Source: an uncultured Prevotellaceae bacterium
GTDB taxonomy: Bacteria > Bacteroidota > Bacteroidia > Bacteroidales > Bacteroidaceae
Assembly (NCBI GenBank): GCA_947168045.1
Contig: CAMVKN010000001.1
Span: 62,001-126,000, forward strand
Direction: 5' to 3'
DNA length: 64,000 bases
The position numbers were made by a program, and so were the translations under genes. The stretch's first letter is position 1. Every line of letters starts with the position of its first letter. Below are positions 21,773 through 30,204 of the stretch, in pieces. Under the pieces are notes generated by a model that worked only from the letters and a program-made list of their open reading frames with translations, was not told the origin of the DNA and ran no database searches.

Positions 21773-22699
21773 TTAATGGTCAATGAAATCAAGGCATTGA
21801 GAGACGATTCCATCGGCATCGATGCCATAGTGATGGAAAATCTCGGCGTTGGTGCCGTGAACGACGTTTTCATCGGGGATGCCGAGGATGCGAACTGGCA
21901 CGGGATGCTCCGAAAGCACCTCGCACACCATGGCGCCAAGGCCACCGAAACGCGAGTGCTCCTCGACGGTGACGATACGCCCGGTCTCAACGGCGGCACG
22001 GCGGATGGCCTCCTCGTCGAAGGGTTTCAGCCACGAGCAGTCGAGGACGCGGGCACTGACGCCCTGCTCCTTCAGCCGCCGTCCGGCCTGCCAGGCGTGC
22101 CACACGGTTTCACCGGTAGCCACGATGGTCAGCTCAGTGCCGTCCAACAGCTGGACGGCCTTGCCAAGCTGGAAGTCAAAGTCATCGTCCTCGTAGACAT
22201 CGGGCACGGCAGCACGACCCACGCGGACATAGCATGGCTTGTCGAAATCGACAAGGAAGCGTACCAGCTTGCGTGTGTAGCGCCAGTCAGAGGGCAGGCA
22301 GAGGGTCATGCCCGGGAAGGTACGCAGGGCGGCGATGTCGTGCAGCGAGTGATGGGTGGCACCCAGTGCGCCATAGGCCACGCCGCCGCTGACACCGAGG
22401 ATGGTGACGGGATTCTGGCTATAGGCCAGGTCGACCTTGACCTGCTCCAGGCTGCGAGCAACATAAAAGCAAGCAGGTCCGCAGCAGAACACTTTCTTTC
22501 CGCTATGAGCCAGACCGGCACTGATGCCAACGGCGTTCTGCTCAGCAATGCCACACTCCACAAACTGCTGTGGCAGGGCACTGGCGAAATCGCCTAAGGT
22601 GACTGAACCGCGGGCATCGGTCGTAACGGCAATGATGTCTCTATCTTCACGCGCCAGTTCCAAGAGCGTGTCGGTGAACTGTTTTCTACAGGCTATCAT
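21773..22699 (-). CDS. Transketolase, C-terminal (pyrimidine-binding) subunit
   Basis: A 308-residue half-transketolase that pairs with the upstream gene product to move two-carbon units between sugar phosphates. The Pyr domain carries VECGIAEQNAVG, where Glu53 is the catalytic glutamate that activates thiamine diphosphate, and the transketolase C-terminal domain follows (TIVATGETVWHAWQAGRRL). ATG at 22699 is chosen because the region upstream is heptamer repeat DNA, whose translation (NLKSQFSNLNSQ) is not part of the family. Such split transketolases are common in sugar-specific operons, including the apulose-4-phosphate transketolases described for D-apiose use. No Shine-Dalgarno sequence is seen. 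Confidence 0.92.
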   Translation of the reverse strand: MIACRKQFTDTLLELAREDRDIIAVTTDARGSVTLGDFASALPQQFVECGIAEQNAVGISAGLAHSGKKVFCCGPACFYVARSLEQVKVDLAYSQNPVTILGVSGGVAYGALGATHHSLHDIAALRTFPGMTLCLPSDWRYTRKLVRFLVDFDKPCYVRVGRAAVPDVYEDDDFDFQLGKAVQLLDGTELTIVATGETVWHAWQAGRRLKEQGVSARVLDCSWLKPFDEEAIRRAAVETGRIVTVEEHSRFGGLGAMVCEVLSEHPVPVRILGIPDENVVHGTNAEIFHHYGIDADGIVSQCLDFIDH

Positions 22700-22705
22700 T
22701 ATTCT

Positions 22706-22747
22706 GATTTGAGAATTGAGATTTGAGAATTGAGATTTGAGATTTGT
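22706..22747. repeat. Heptamer array between the two transketolase subunit genes
   Basis: TTTGAGA and ATTGAGA units alternate for six copies. The array fills the gap between the stop of the N-terminal subunit (22749) and the ATG of the C-terminal subunit (22699), taking the place of a ribosome binding site. Confidence 0.85.
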
Positions 22748-22748
22748 G

Positions 22749-23609
22749 CTATGCAAGCGCAGCTATACGGGCTTCTATCTCCTTGACGGCCTGACGACAC
22801 TGTTCCTCGTTGAGCACGCCGTGGTGCCACTTGGCCACGCCCTCCATGAAGCTGACGCCACGGCCCTTCGTCGTCTCGGAGACGAGCAGGTGGGGCTTCG
22901 AGCCCTGATAGTCGATGGAATCGAAGGTTTTCACGATGTCGGCCATGTCATCGCCATTCATGGTGACGACATCCCACCCAAAGGCCGTCCAACGGTCATG
23001 GATGCTGTCAATGGGCATCACATCCTCAGTGTTGCCACTGATTTGCAGGTGGTTGCGGTCAATGATGGCCACGAGGTTGCCAAGCTGGTATTTGTGTGCC
23101 GCCATGGCCGCCTCGTAGATGCTGCCCTCGCCCTGCTCGCCGTCGCCCATCAGGACAAAGGTGCGGTAACGGGGCTGTTGGGACTGCTGGGACTCCAGTC
23201 GCATGCGGTCAATCTTCTCAGCCAGTGCCATGCCGATGGCGATGCTCAGGCCGTGGCCCAAGGCACCGCTGTTCACCTCAATGCCAGGCACCTCGATGGT
23301 GGGGTGGCCGCTGAGGATGCTGCCAAACTGTCCCAGAGTGTCGAGCACTTCCGGTTTGAGGAATCCTTTCGCCTCCAAGGTGACATAGAGCGCCTCTACG
23401 CAGTGGCCCTTCGAGAGCACGAAGCGGTCTCTGCCAGGCGCCTTGGGGTTGGCCGGATCGAGGCCTTGCATCACGTGGAAATAGAGTGCCGTCATCACAT
23501 TGAGGCACGACAGGTCGCCGCCGATGTGCCCCGCCTTGGCGCGGTAGACAACCTCCACCAGACGTTTGCGGCGCTGTTCGGCCAGCAGTTGCAGTTTTTT
23601 TGTATCCAT
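22749..23609 (-). CDS. Transketolase, N-terminal (thiamine diphosphate-binding) subunit
   Basis: A 286-residue PP-domain half of a split transketolase. The thiamine diphosphate/metal motif GDGEQGEGSIYEAAMAA starts at residue 155 and ends with VAIIDRN, the classic GDG...N signature. GHIGGDLSCLNVMTALYF and SKGHCVEALY are also diagnostic. A short run LESQQSQQPRY at about 139-148 is encoded by a 9-bp repeat related to those in GH31 and waaA. It lies 49 bases before its partner subunit and 21 after the DUF3667 gene, within the co-directional run with kinase and isomerase. Confidence 0.93.
   Translation of the reverse strand: MDTKKLQLLAEQRRKRLVEVVYRAKAGHIGGDLSCLNVMTALYFHVMQGLDPANPKAPGRDRFVLSKGHCVEALYVTLEAKGFLKPEVLDTLGQFGSILSGHPTIEVPGIEVNSGALGHGLSIAIGMALAEKIDRMRLESQQSQQPRYRTFVLMGDGEQGEGSIYEAAMAAHKYQLGNLVAIIDRNHLQISGNTEDVMPIDSIHDRWTAFGWDVVTMNGDDMADIVKTFDSIDYQGSKPHLLVSETTKGRGVSFMEGVAKWHHGVLNEEQCRQAVKEIEARIAALA
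23168..23197. repeat. Short 9-bp repeat inside the transketolase N subunit
   Basis: GCTGTTGGGACTGCTGGGAC contains about two units of a (C/T)TGGGACTG-like nonamer and encodes the Gln/Ser-rich SQQSQQ on the minus strand. It matches the unit used in GH31 (14571) and waaA (31071). Confidence 0.55.
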
Positions 23610-23630
23610 AGGTCAGAGAAAAGAGTTATT

Positions 23631-24596
23631 TCATATTATAAAAACCGCCAGCATGCCCAGAACGAGAAAGACAACAATCACGGCGGCGAGCATCACGAGG
23701 GCTATGATGCTGATGAGAATCAGTTTTTTCCAGGTGTAGCCCGACAGTTGGTGCAAGGGTACGAGGGTGAGCAAGAGCAGCAAGAGGCTCACGCTGGCAT
23801 TGTCGATGCACAGAAAGTCGGAGACATTAGAGTAGATGGAGTACATGTTCGACGTGTAGACCAGGGCCACCACCAGCTCTGAATAGCGCATATTGGGATA
23901 GGCTGGGCACTTCCTGAAGAACAGGTATAAGAAAGCCGAAAAGACCAGCAGCCAGAAAAGGGCGAAGATGTTGGGATAATTTCTTTGGAATTTGGCGATG
24001 TAATGGCCAATAGCATCAATTTTTTTTATTTTCTCGGCTTTATGTTTCTCTTCCGGCGATAGTTTCCCTTCTGTATCTTCAGCGACGGCTGTGCTAAGGC
24101 TGTCCACATTGGCTATGCTATCGCTGCTTACAGCTGTAGCAGTGCTGTCAGTGCTCTCTATGCGGATGTCTATGGCTTCGCTTGATGTGTCGGCAGCCAG
24201 TTTGTTCTCAAACTTGATGTTCAAGCCAGAGCCGATGAGGAACGAGAGGGTGGCCAATAGGAAGAACATCTTGAACGGGGGGAAGTAGGCCATCTGCATG
24301 CCGCTGAGGTAATCGCGGATCATGTATCCCGGTCGCAGGATGAGGTCGCGAATATTGCGGAACATGCCACGGTTGCCCAGTCCCCAGACATCGACATAGA
24401 GCAGTAGGGCCGACTTGAACGAGAAGCGGCCTATGCGTACCGACTGTCCGCAACGGGGGCAGTAGTTGCCTGTGAAGTGGGTGCCACAGGTGAAGCAGTC
24501 GTGCTCCATGTCTGCCATGGGAGCCACCATGTGAGGCGTCTGCTGCCACTGCCTGAATTTAGCGTACCTCTCCTTCAGTGTTTTCCAATCTATCAT
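23631..24596 (-). CDS. DUF3667 membrane protein with zinc ribbon
   Basis: A 321-residue inner-membrane protein of unknown function. The N-terminus has a zinc ribbon (CFTCGTHFTGNYCPRCGQ, four cysteines at about 34-52). Next is the DUF3667 signature NRGMFRNIRDLILRPGYMIRDYLSG with YFPPFKMFFLLATLSFLIG, a Ser/Thr/Asp-rich loop, and four or more hydrophobic segments to the C-terminus. The family is common in Bacteroidota and has no assigned role. It lies between a pectate lyase (16-base gap) and transketolase genes, which gives no functional clue. Confidence 0.88.
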   Translation of the reverse strand: MIDWKTLKERYAKFRQWQQTPHMVAPMADMEHDCFTCGTHFTGNYCPRCGQSVRIGRFSFKSALLLYVDVWGLGNRGMFRNIRDLILRPGYMIRDYLSGMQMAYFPPFKMFFLLATLSFLIGSGLNIKFENKLAADTSSEAIDIRIESTDSTATAVSSDSIANVDSLSTAVAEDTEGKLSPEEKHKAEKIKKIDAIGHYIAKFQRNYPNIFALFWLLVFSAFLYLFFRKCPAYPNMRYSELVVALVYTSNMYSIYSNVSDFLCIDNASVSLLLLLLTLVPLHQLSGYTWKKLILISIIALVMLAAVIVVFLVLGMLAVFII

Positions 24597-24612
24597 CGCC
24601 CGTCATTCCCCA

Positions 24613-26406
24613 CTACATCAGCTTGCCCTTTTCCTGCAAGGTGTCGTAGTTGTTGTTCAGATTGCGCCAGTCCACTTTGCCCTGCGTGGGAATGGCGTTG
24701 ATGTATTTCTCAATGTTCGTATAGCCATCACCGTTCAAATCGCCGTTTGCGTCAGCTGCATCGTTGGGGTTCAGCCCGTTGGCCAGCTCCCACTCGTCAG
24801 GCATGCCGTCGTTGTCGCTGTCCTTGTAGGGCTGCCAGTCGCGATACACGGGATAGCCGCCCATCTGCCGCGGGTCGGTGATGATGCCCTGCTTATAGGA
24901 GTCGTTGGGCAGGCGACGGTACTTGAAGAATCCCTCTTCGTTCTGGCTCTTGGGACTCAGTCCCCACATGTCGCCATAAGGGGTGGGGATAGATTTGAGA
25001 TTTGAGATTTGAGATTTGAGATTTTTGGTCTTCTTGGCCAGCTCTTTCTCATAGTTAGGCACGTAGTAGGCAATGCCTGTGCGCACCTCCTCGCAGATGC
25101 GCTCATCGACGATGTCACGGCAGGGCACGGTGGCACCGGCATTGCTGAGCACCCACTCGAAGGCCTGGTCGGCACCCATGATGCTGACGAAAGGCATGAC
25201 GAAAGGCTCGTTGCTGCGCATCAGCGCCAGCTCGGTAGCATCCATCTCACCATCCTTGTCGGCCGTCTGTATGCCACCCTTCCAGTTGTCCTTTGTTATC
25301 TCAGGGTAGCCCTCCATCACATTGCCAACGGCATAGACGCGTCCGAACTGCTTAAAGGGGAAAAGCCCTTGCGAGCGACTCTCGCTCTTCAGGATGCGGT
25401 GTCCCACGGCACTCTCCTTCGGGGTGAGCGGTCCGGGCTTGTAGTAGTTGTTGATGAAGTTCGACATGGTGGTGTACTCACCGCCGTCGGCCGTACGGTG
25501 CACCCAGTTATAGACCACGTTGTTGACGAAGTTGAACACACCGCCCCAGCCTATCGACGGGTTGCGACCAGTATTGTCAGCCCAGAGGTTGCGCATGAAT
25601 GTGGTGTTTTCACCGCCGATGGTGGAACCGAAGCTGTGGTTCCATGTGTCAAGCGCCTTGGCACTGATGGTGTTCTGTATGGTGACGTTCACCGTGGGCT
25701 CCTTACGCTTGTCCTTGCCGTCGTGAAGGTCGAACATGTGACGATAGAACGATATGTTCTCGTCCAGTCCCCACTCGCACGAGCAGTGGTCAATCATGAT
25801 GTTGCCCACAGGGTTGCCGCCGAAGCTGTCTTCACGGTGCCAGACCAGCGTCTCACCGCGACGGAAGCGCATGTGACGCACGATGACATCGTGGGTATCG
25901 ACCTGGAACGACTCGCCGGCAATGATGACGCCGTCGCCCGGTGCCGTCTGCCCGGCAATGGTAATATAAGGTGCACGCACATAGATGGGCGAAGTGAGGC
26001 GGATGACGCCTGAGACGTTGAACACCACGATGCGTGCGCCGCCCTGCTCACAGGCCCAGCGGAAGGAACCAGGCCCCGAGTCGTTGAGGTTGGTCACGGT
26101 GAGCACCTTGCCGCCACGCCCGCCAAAGGTGAACATGCCACCGCCCTCAGCACCGGGGAAAGCGGGTATCTGAGCCTGACGCAGGTCATAGGGACGCGAG
26201 GCCCAGGGCACGTAGGGGCGTCCGGCCTTGGCCTCTTCCACCACGATGGGGAAGGCCACCTGCCAGGCAGAGTCGCTATGGGCTTTCCACTGAATCTCCA
26301 ATGAGTCGATGAGATGCTTGGCCTCATCGGTCAACTGCGGGTACTGCGCCTTCACTGCCGAAGCTCCAGCGAGCCATGCAGCAGCAAGAATGATTAGTTT
26401 CTTCAT
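24613..26406 (-). CDS. Secreted PL1-family pectate lyase with C-terminal calcium-binding repeat
   Basis: A 597-residue enzyme expected to cleave de-esterified homogalacturonan by beta-elimination. The signal peptide is MKKLIILAAAWLAGASAVKA. The beta-helix covers about 80-430: AFPGAEGGGMFTFGGRGGKV, VSGVIRLTSPIYV, ITIAGQTAPGDGV, DVIVRHMRFRRGE, IMIDHCSCEWGLDENISFY and NNVVYNWVHR are the usual Bacteroidota PL1 blocks. The C-terminal DSDNDGMPDEWELANGLNP with NGDGYTNIEKYIN is a thrombospondin-3/EF-like calcium motif. At about residues 462-472 KNLKSQISNLKS is encoded by a heptamer repeat and is probably an insertion. It lies 44 bases after pgpH. The enzyme family is sure; exact substrate form is not. 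Confidence 0.92.
   Translation of the reverse strand: MKKLIILAAAWLAGASAVKAQYPQLTDEAKHLIDSLEIQWKAHSDSAWQVAFPIVVEEAKAGRPYVPWASRPYDLRQAQIPAFPGAEGGGMFTFGGRGGKVLTVTNLNDSGPGSFRWACEQGGARIVVFNVSGVIRLTSPIYVRAPYITIAGQTAPGDGVIIAGESFQVDTHDVIVRHMRFRRGETLVWHREDSFGGNPVGNIMIDHCSCEWGLDENISFYRHMFDLHDGKDKRKEPTVNVTIQNTISAKALDTWNHSFGSTIGGENTTFMRNLWADNTGRNPSIGWGGVFNFVNNVVYNWVHRTADGGEYTTMSNFINNYYKPGPLTPKESAVGHRILKSESRSQGLFPFKQFGRVYAVGNVMEGYPEITKDNWKGGIQTADKDGEMDATELALMRSNEPFVMPFVSIMGADQAFEWVLSNAGATVPCRDIVDERICEEVRTGIAYYVPNYEKELAKKTKNLKSQISNLKSIPTPYGDMWGLSPKSQNEEGFFKYRRLPNDSYKQGIITDPRQMGGYPVYRDWQPYKDSDNDGMPDEWELANGLNPNDAADANGDLNGDGYTNIEKYINAIPTQGKVDWRNLNNNYDTLQEKGKLM
24991..25026. repeat. Heptamer array inside the pectate lyase gene
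   Basis: Four perfect TTTGAGA units plus ends; on the coding strand they read TCTCAAA and encode NLKSQISNLKS. The reading frame is kept. The same unit occurs at 3482-3570 and 22706-22747. Confidence 0.88.
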
Positions 26407-26450
26407 GTCGGTTATATGTTTTAGTAGTTAATTTTTACGGGCTTCGCCCT

Positions 26451-28493
26451 TTACTTGTTTGCCTCAGGATAGCTGATGCGGGTATGGTAGATGGTCTTCA
26501 GCTTCTCGATGAGCACCGTCTTGGAATACTGAATGTCGCGGAAGGTGACGGGGCACTCGCGGAAGAAGCCATCTTGCACCATTCCATCGATGATGCGCTC
26601 CACCAAAGAGCGAATGCTCTGCTCCGTATAGTCGGGCAGCGAGCGCGAGGCAGCCTCCACGGCGTCGCACATCATCAGGATGGCCTGTTCCTTGGTGAAC
26701 GGATTGGGGCCTGGATAGGTGAAGAGCAGGTCGTCGACAGGCTCGTCAGGATGTTCGTTCTTGTACTTGATATAGAAGTACTTGGCCTTGCCTTGGCCAT
26801 GGTGAGTGGCGATGAAATCGCGTATTTGGCGTGGCAGGTGGTTCTTGTCAGCCAGCTTCAGACCCTCGGTGACGTGCCCGATGATGTACTGTGCACTCTC
26901 AATATAGCTGAGATGCTCATGTGGCGAGATGCCACCCGACTGGTTCTCGGTGAAATAGATGGGATTGGGAATCTTGCCGATGTCGTGATAGAGGGCACCC
27001 GTACGCACCAGCTGTGCATTGGCATCCAGACGCCTGGCCACCTCAGCCGCCAGGTTGCCCACCAGGATGGAGTGGTTGAAGGTGCCTGGGGCCTCCTCGC
27101 TCATGCGCCGCAACAATTCCCTGTTGGTATTCGACAGCTCCACCAGCGTGATGTCGCTGACAAAGCCAAAGGCCTTCTCAATGACATAGAGCAGAGGATA
27201 AGAGCAGAAGAGGATGATGCCGCTGATGAGCAGGAAGATGTACTCGCTGCTGTCCATCTGCGACAGGTCGCCATGGGTGATGAGATGGAGCGAGAAGTTG
27301 GTGGCGGCAGCGGTGACCACAAAGAGAACGGCCGTCCAGAACAGCTGCGACCGGCTGCTGAGCTCGCGCAAGGCGAAGACGACAGCGATGCCCGACACCA
27401 GCTCAACGGCAATGAACTCCAGCGGGTGCTGAAGCATGGAGGCGGCTATGAGCACCACCGTGACATGGGCCATGAAGGCCGTGCGCGAGTCCATGAACAC
27501 CCGCACGAAGACGGGCACGATGGCAAAGGGGATGAGATAGACATGGAGCAGCGAGTGGCTCACCATCAGCGACGTCACCAACAGGAACACCGCGATAAGA
27601 GCGTAGAGCATGCAGGCTGAGCGCAGCTTCTCAAAATAGTCCTTGCGGTAGATGCCCAAATAGACAGTGAACAGGAGGATGAAGATGAGCACATAGAGAA
27701 TCTTGCCCAACAAGCTCAGTCCCGACTCGCCCATGTCGTGACGCTCCTCATATTCCTGACGATAGGACTCCAGCACCTGATAGGTGTCAGCATCGACGAT
27801 GTCGCCCCTGCCGATGATGCGCTGCCCAGGCTGCACCACCTTGCTGCTGGGGGCCACGATGAGCAGCGTGTCGAGCACCGATTGGTTGAGCACGCTGTCA
27901 TACACCATGTTCGGCCTGACAAAGTCGTTCAGGTTCACGTTGCCCAGCAGCTCTGCGTAGAGCTTCACCGTGGGGTCGTTCATCAGTTTCTTGTAAGCCT
28001 GAAGCGGCGTAATCAGCTGCCTGACGTTCACCTCCTGGACATTGCGGCCTTCCTTGCGCAGCACCTTGCCGATGCCACGGTCCTGAAGCCACGTCAGGCT
28101 GTCGACAATCTCATTCTGATAGATAGACAAGAGGCTGTTGCAAACTGACAGTCTGAAGAACCGGTTGCTACCCTCAGGCATGCGCTCCAAGCGGTGGCGC
28201 AGCAGCTCGGCCTGGTATTCGCCCACGCTGGCATCATACACATAGTAGGGCACGAAGCGCGACCAACGCTCTTTCAGCTCGCGCTTCATCGCCTCCTCAG
28301 TCTTGTAGACGGGGAACTCGAATGAGGCTGTCAGGTCGGGATAGCGCCAGGGAGCATTCACCTCAACCTTATAGTTGAACTCCGAAGGGCGTGGCAGGAA
28401 CCAGACGATGATTGCCACCGTCACCACGACAAACAGAGCGCGCACAGCCACTTCGCGCCCGGACAGCTGCGTCTTCAGATTGAAATTTATCAT
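26451..28493 (-). CDS. pgpH: PgpH-type 7TM HD-domain phosphohydrolase (cyclic di-AMP phosphodiesterase family)
   Basis: A 680-residue integral membrane protein. After an N-terminal transmembrane helix ([16 protein letters not shown]) there is a 7TMR-HDED extracytoplasmic domain (about 45-280), seven hydrophobic helices (about 290-470), and a cytoplasmic HD domain with [13 protein letters not shown] (HD near 503), [26 protein letters not shown] and [13 protein letters not shown]. Characterised members degrade cyclic di-AMP. ATG 28493 is used because upstream in-frame sequence includes the promoter of this divergent unit. It is divergent from gltX and heads the minus-strand run down to the isomerase; whether it shares a transcript with the lyase 44 bases downstream is unclear. 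Confidence 0.9.
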   Translation of the reverse strand: MINFNLKTQLSGREVAVRALFVVVTVAIIVWFLPRPSEFNYKVEVNAPWRYPDLTASFEFPVYKTEEAMKRELKERWSRFVPYYVYDASVGEYQAELLRHRLERMPEGSNRFFRLSVCNSLLSIYQNEIVDSLTWLQDRGIGKVLRKEGRNVQEVNVRQLITPLQAYKKLMNDPTVKLYAELLGNVNLNDFVRPNMVYDSVLNQSVLDTLLIVAPSSKVVQPGQRIIGRGDIVDADTYQVLESYRQEYEERHDMGESGLSLLGKILYVLIFILLFTVYLGIYRKDYFEKLRSACMLYALIAVFLLVTSLMVSHSLLHVYLIPFAIVPVFVRVFMDSRTAFMAHVTVVLIAASMLQHPLEFIAVELVSGIAVVFALRELSSRSQLFWTAVLFVVTAAATNFSLHLITHGDLSQMDSSEYIFLLISGIILFCSYPLLYVIEKAFGFVSDITLVELSNTNRELLRRMSEEAPGTFNHSILVGNLAAEVARRLDANAQLVRTGALYHDIGKIPNPIYFTENQSGGISPHEHLSYIESAQYIIGHVTEGLKLADKNHLPRQIRDFIATHHGQGKAKYFYIKYKNEHPDEPVDDLLFTYPGPNPFTKEQAILMMCDAVEAASRSLPDYTEQSIRSLVERIIDGMVQDGFFRECPVTFRDIQYSKTVLIEKLKTIYHTRISYPEANK

Positions 28494-28514
28494 GCTTGCT
28501 ACTCTTTCAGACTG

Positions 28515-28522
28515 CAAAAATA
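28515..28522 (-). promoter_or_regulatory. -7 box TATTTTTG for pgpH
   Basis: On the minus strand, TATTTTTG lies 21 bases before the pgpH ATG, with TTG about 7 bases further upstream. Confidence 0.55.
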
Positions 28523-28586
28523 AACAATTTTCGTGTCTTGACCATAAAAAAAAGGGGGAAAATGCGTGTACTGCCACAAAATTTTG

Positions 28587-28594
28587 TATCTTTG
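28587..28594 (+). promoter_or_regulatory. -7 box TATCTTTG for gltX
   Basis: TATCTTTG followed by GCA, a common Bacteroidota promoter context, 32 bases before the gltX ATG. It rules out the longer ORF start at 28375. Confidence 0.65.
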
Positions 28595-28626
28595 CACTCA
28601 AAACGAATGAACAACAAACAGAAACC

Positions 28627-30174
28627 ATGGAAGAAAGAAAAGTGAGAGTGCGTTTTGCACCCAGTCCCACGGGACCCCTTCATATTGGCGGTGTGCGCAC
28701 CGCCCTTTACAATTACCTCTTCGCCCGCCAGCATGGGGGCGACCTGATTTTCCGCATTGAGGACACGGACAGCACCCGCTTCGTGCCGGGCGCCGAGCAA
28801 TACATCATCGAGGCTTTCCAATGGCTCGGCATCAAGTTCGACGAGGGTGTGAGCTTTGGCGGCGACAAAGGCCCTTACAGGCAGAGTGAGCGTCGCAGCA
28901 TCTACAGGAAATACGTGCAGGAGCTGCTGGACGCCGGGCGTGCCTACATCGCCTTCGACACGCCTGAGGAACTGGAGCGCGTGCGCAAGCATATCCCCAA
29001 CTTCCAATACGACAGCCGCACACGTCTGCACATGCGCAACTCGTTCACGCTGAAGGCCAGCGAGGTGATGCGCCTGCTGGAGCAGGGCCACCAGTATGTG
29101 GTACGCTTCCGTGTGGACAGCGGTCAGGACATCCTCGTTGATGACATGATTCGCGGCGAAGTGCACGTGAAGAGCGACATCCTCGACGACAAGGTGCTCT
29201 TCAAGAGCGCCGACGGGCTGCCCACCTATCATCTGGCCAACATCGTTGACGACCACCTGATGGGTGTCACACACGTCATCCGCGGCGAGGAGTGGTTGCC
29301 CAGCGCACCCCTTCACGTGCTGCTGTACCAGGCCTTCGGCTGGGAGGACACCATGCCCCGTTTTGCCCATCTGCCACTGCTGCTGAAGCCCAACGGCAAC
29401 GGCAAGCTGAGCAAGCGCGACGGCGACGAGCTGGGCTTCCCCGTCTTCCCCCTCGACTGGCACGGCACCGACAAGGAGGGCAACCCTGTGTTCTGCAGCG
29501 GCTATCGCGAGCAGGGCTACTTCCCCGAGGCCGTGATTAACTTCCTGGCACTTTTAGGCTGGAACCCCGGCGGCGAGCAGGAGCTATTCTCGCTCGATGA
29601 GCTGGTGCCCCTGTTCGACATCACGAAGTGCTCGAAGGCCGGTGCCAAGTATGACTTCAAGAAGGGCATCTGGTTCAACCATGAATACATCCTGCGCAAG
29701 AGTGCCGAGGAGATTGCCGCCCTGTGGGAGCCTGAATGTCGTGAGCACGGCGTGAAGGACTCGCTGGAGCGCATCACCCAGGTGGTGGCCATGATGAAGG
29801 ACCGTGTGAACTTCGTCAAGGAGCTGTGGCCCCTGTGCTCGTTCTTCTTCGAGGCTCCCACGGCCTACGACGAGAAGACGGCCAAGAAGCGCTGGAAAGC
29901 TCCCTCCGAGGGAGGGGAGCCGGGTTCGGCACAACAGCTGACCGAGCTCTGCGACGTGCTCAGTGCCATCGACGACTTCTCGTTGGAGAACCAGGAGAAG
30001 GTTGTTCACGCATGGATTGAGAGCAAGGGCTACAAGCTGGGCACGGTGATGAACGCCTGGCGCCTGGCACTCGTGGGCGAGGGCAAGGGTCCTGGTATGT
30101 TCGACATCTCAGCCTTCCTCGGCAAGGAGGAGACCATCAAGCGTACCCGGAAGGCCATTGAAGTGTTAGGATAG
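28627..30174 (+). CDS. gltX: Glutamyl-tRNA synthetase
   Basis: A 515-residue class I synthetase that charges tRNA-Glu. The HIGH motif is in [21 protein letters not shown] and the KMSKS motif is [12 protein letters not shown], with FRIEDTD in between. The anticodon-binding helical domain ends the protein. At about residues 423-430 [10 protein letters not shown] is encoded by a short palindrome (CTCCCTCC-GAGG-GAGGGGAG), probably a small in-frame insertion between the stem-contact and anticodon domains. Start at 28627 fits the promoter and the conserved [16 protein letters not shown]. waaA follows after 30 bases. Confidence 0.97.
   Translation: MEERKVRVRFAPSPTGPLHIGGVRTALYNYLFARQHGGDLIFRIEDTDSTRFVPGAEQYIIEAFQWLGIKFDEGVSFGGDKGPYRQSERRSIYRKYVQELLDAGRAYIAFDTPEELERVRKHIPNFQYDSRTRLHMRNSFTLKASEVMRLLEQGHQYVVRFRVDSGQDILVDDMIRGEVHVKSDILDDKVLFKSADGLPTYHLANIVDDHLMGVTHVIRGEEWLPSAPLHVLLYQAFGWEDTMPRFAHLPLLLKPNGNGKLSKRDGDELGFPVFPLDWHGTDKEGNPVFCSGYREQGYFPEAVINFLALLGWNPGGEQELFSLDELVPLFDITKCSKAGAKYDFKKGIWFNHEYILRKSAEEIAALWEPECREHGVKDSLERITQVVAMMKDRVNFVKELWPLCSFFFEAPTAYDEKTAKKRWKAPSEGGEPGSAQQLTELCDVLSAIDDFSLENQEKVVHAWIESKGYKLGTVMNAWRLALVGEGKGPGMFDISAFLGKEETIKRTRKAIEVLG
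29896..29925. repeat. Short GC palindrome inside gltX
   Basis: AAGCTCCCTCCGAGGGAGGG and the following GAGCC form a hairpin like the arms of the larger palindromic cassettes. It encodes APSEGGEPG. Only one arm is present. Confidence 0.6.
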
Positions 30175-30176
30175 CA

Positions 30177-30198
30177 AGTATCAAACCTCAAATCTCGT
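30177..30198. repeat. Degenerate heptamer remnant between gltX and waaA
   Basis: ATCAAACCTCAAATCTCGTATC contains CCTCAAA/TCTC units of the same heptamer seen before recO. It fills much of the 30-base gap. Confidence 0.55.
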
Positions 30199-30204
30199 AT
30201 CGTA

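Noticed and set aside
26407..26450. Terminator between pgpH and the pectate lyase (GGGC-TTC-GCCC hairpin)
   Set aside because: The stem is only four bases and no T-run follows on the minus strand.
28375..28626. Longer N-terminus for gltX
   Set aside because: It overlaps the divergent pgpH gene and the gltX promoter; the family start is at 28627.
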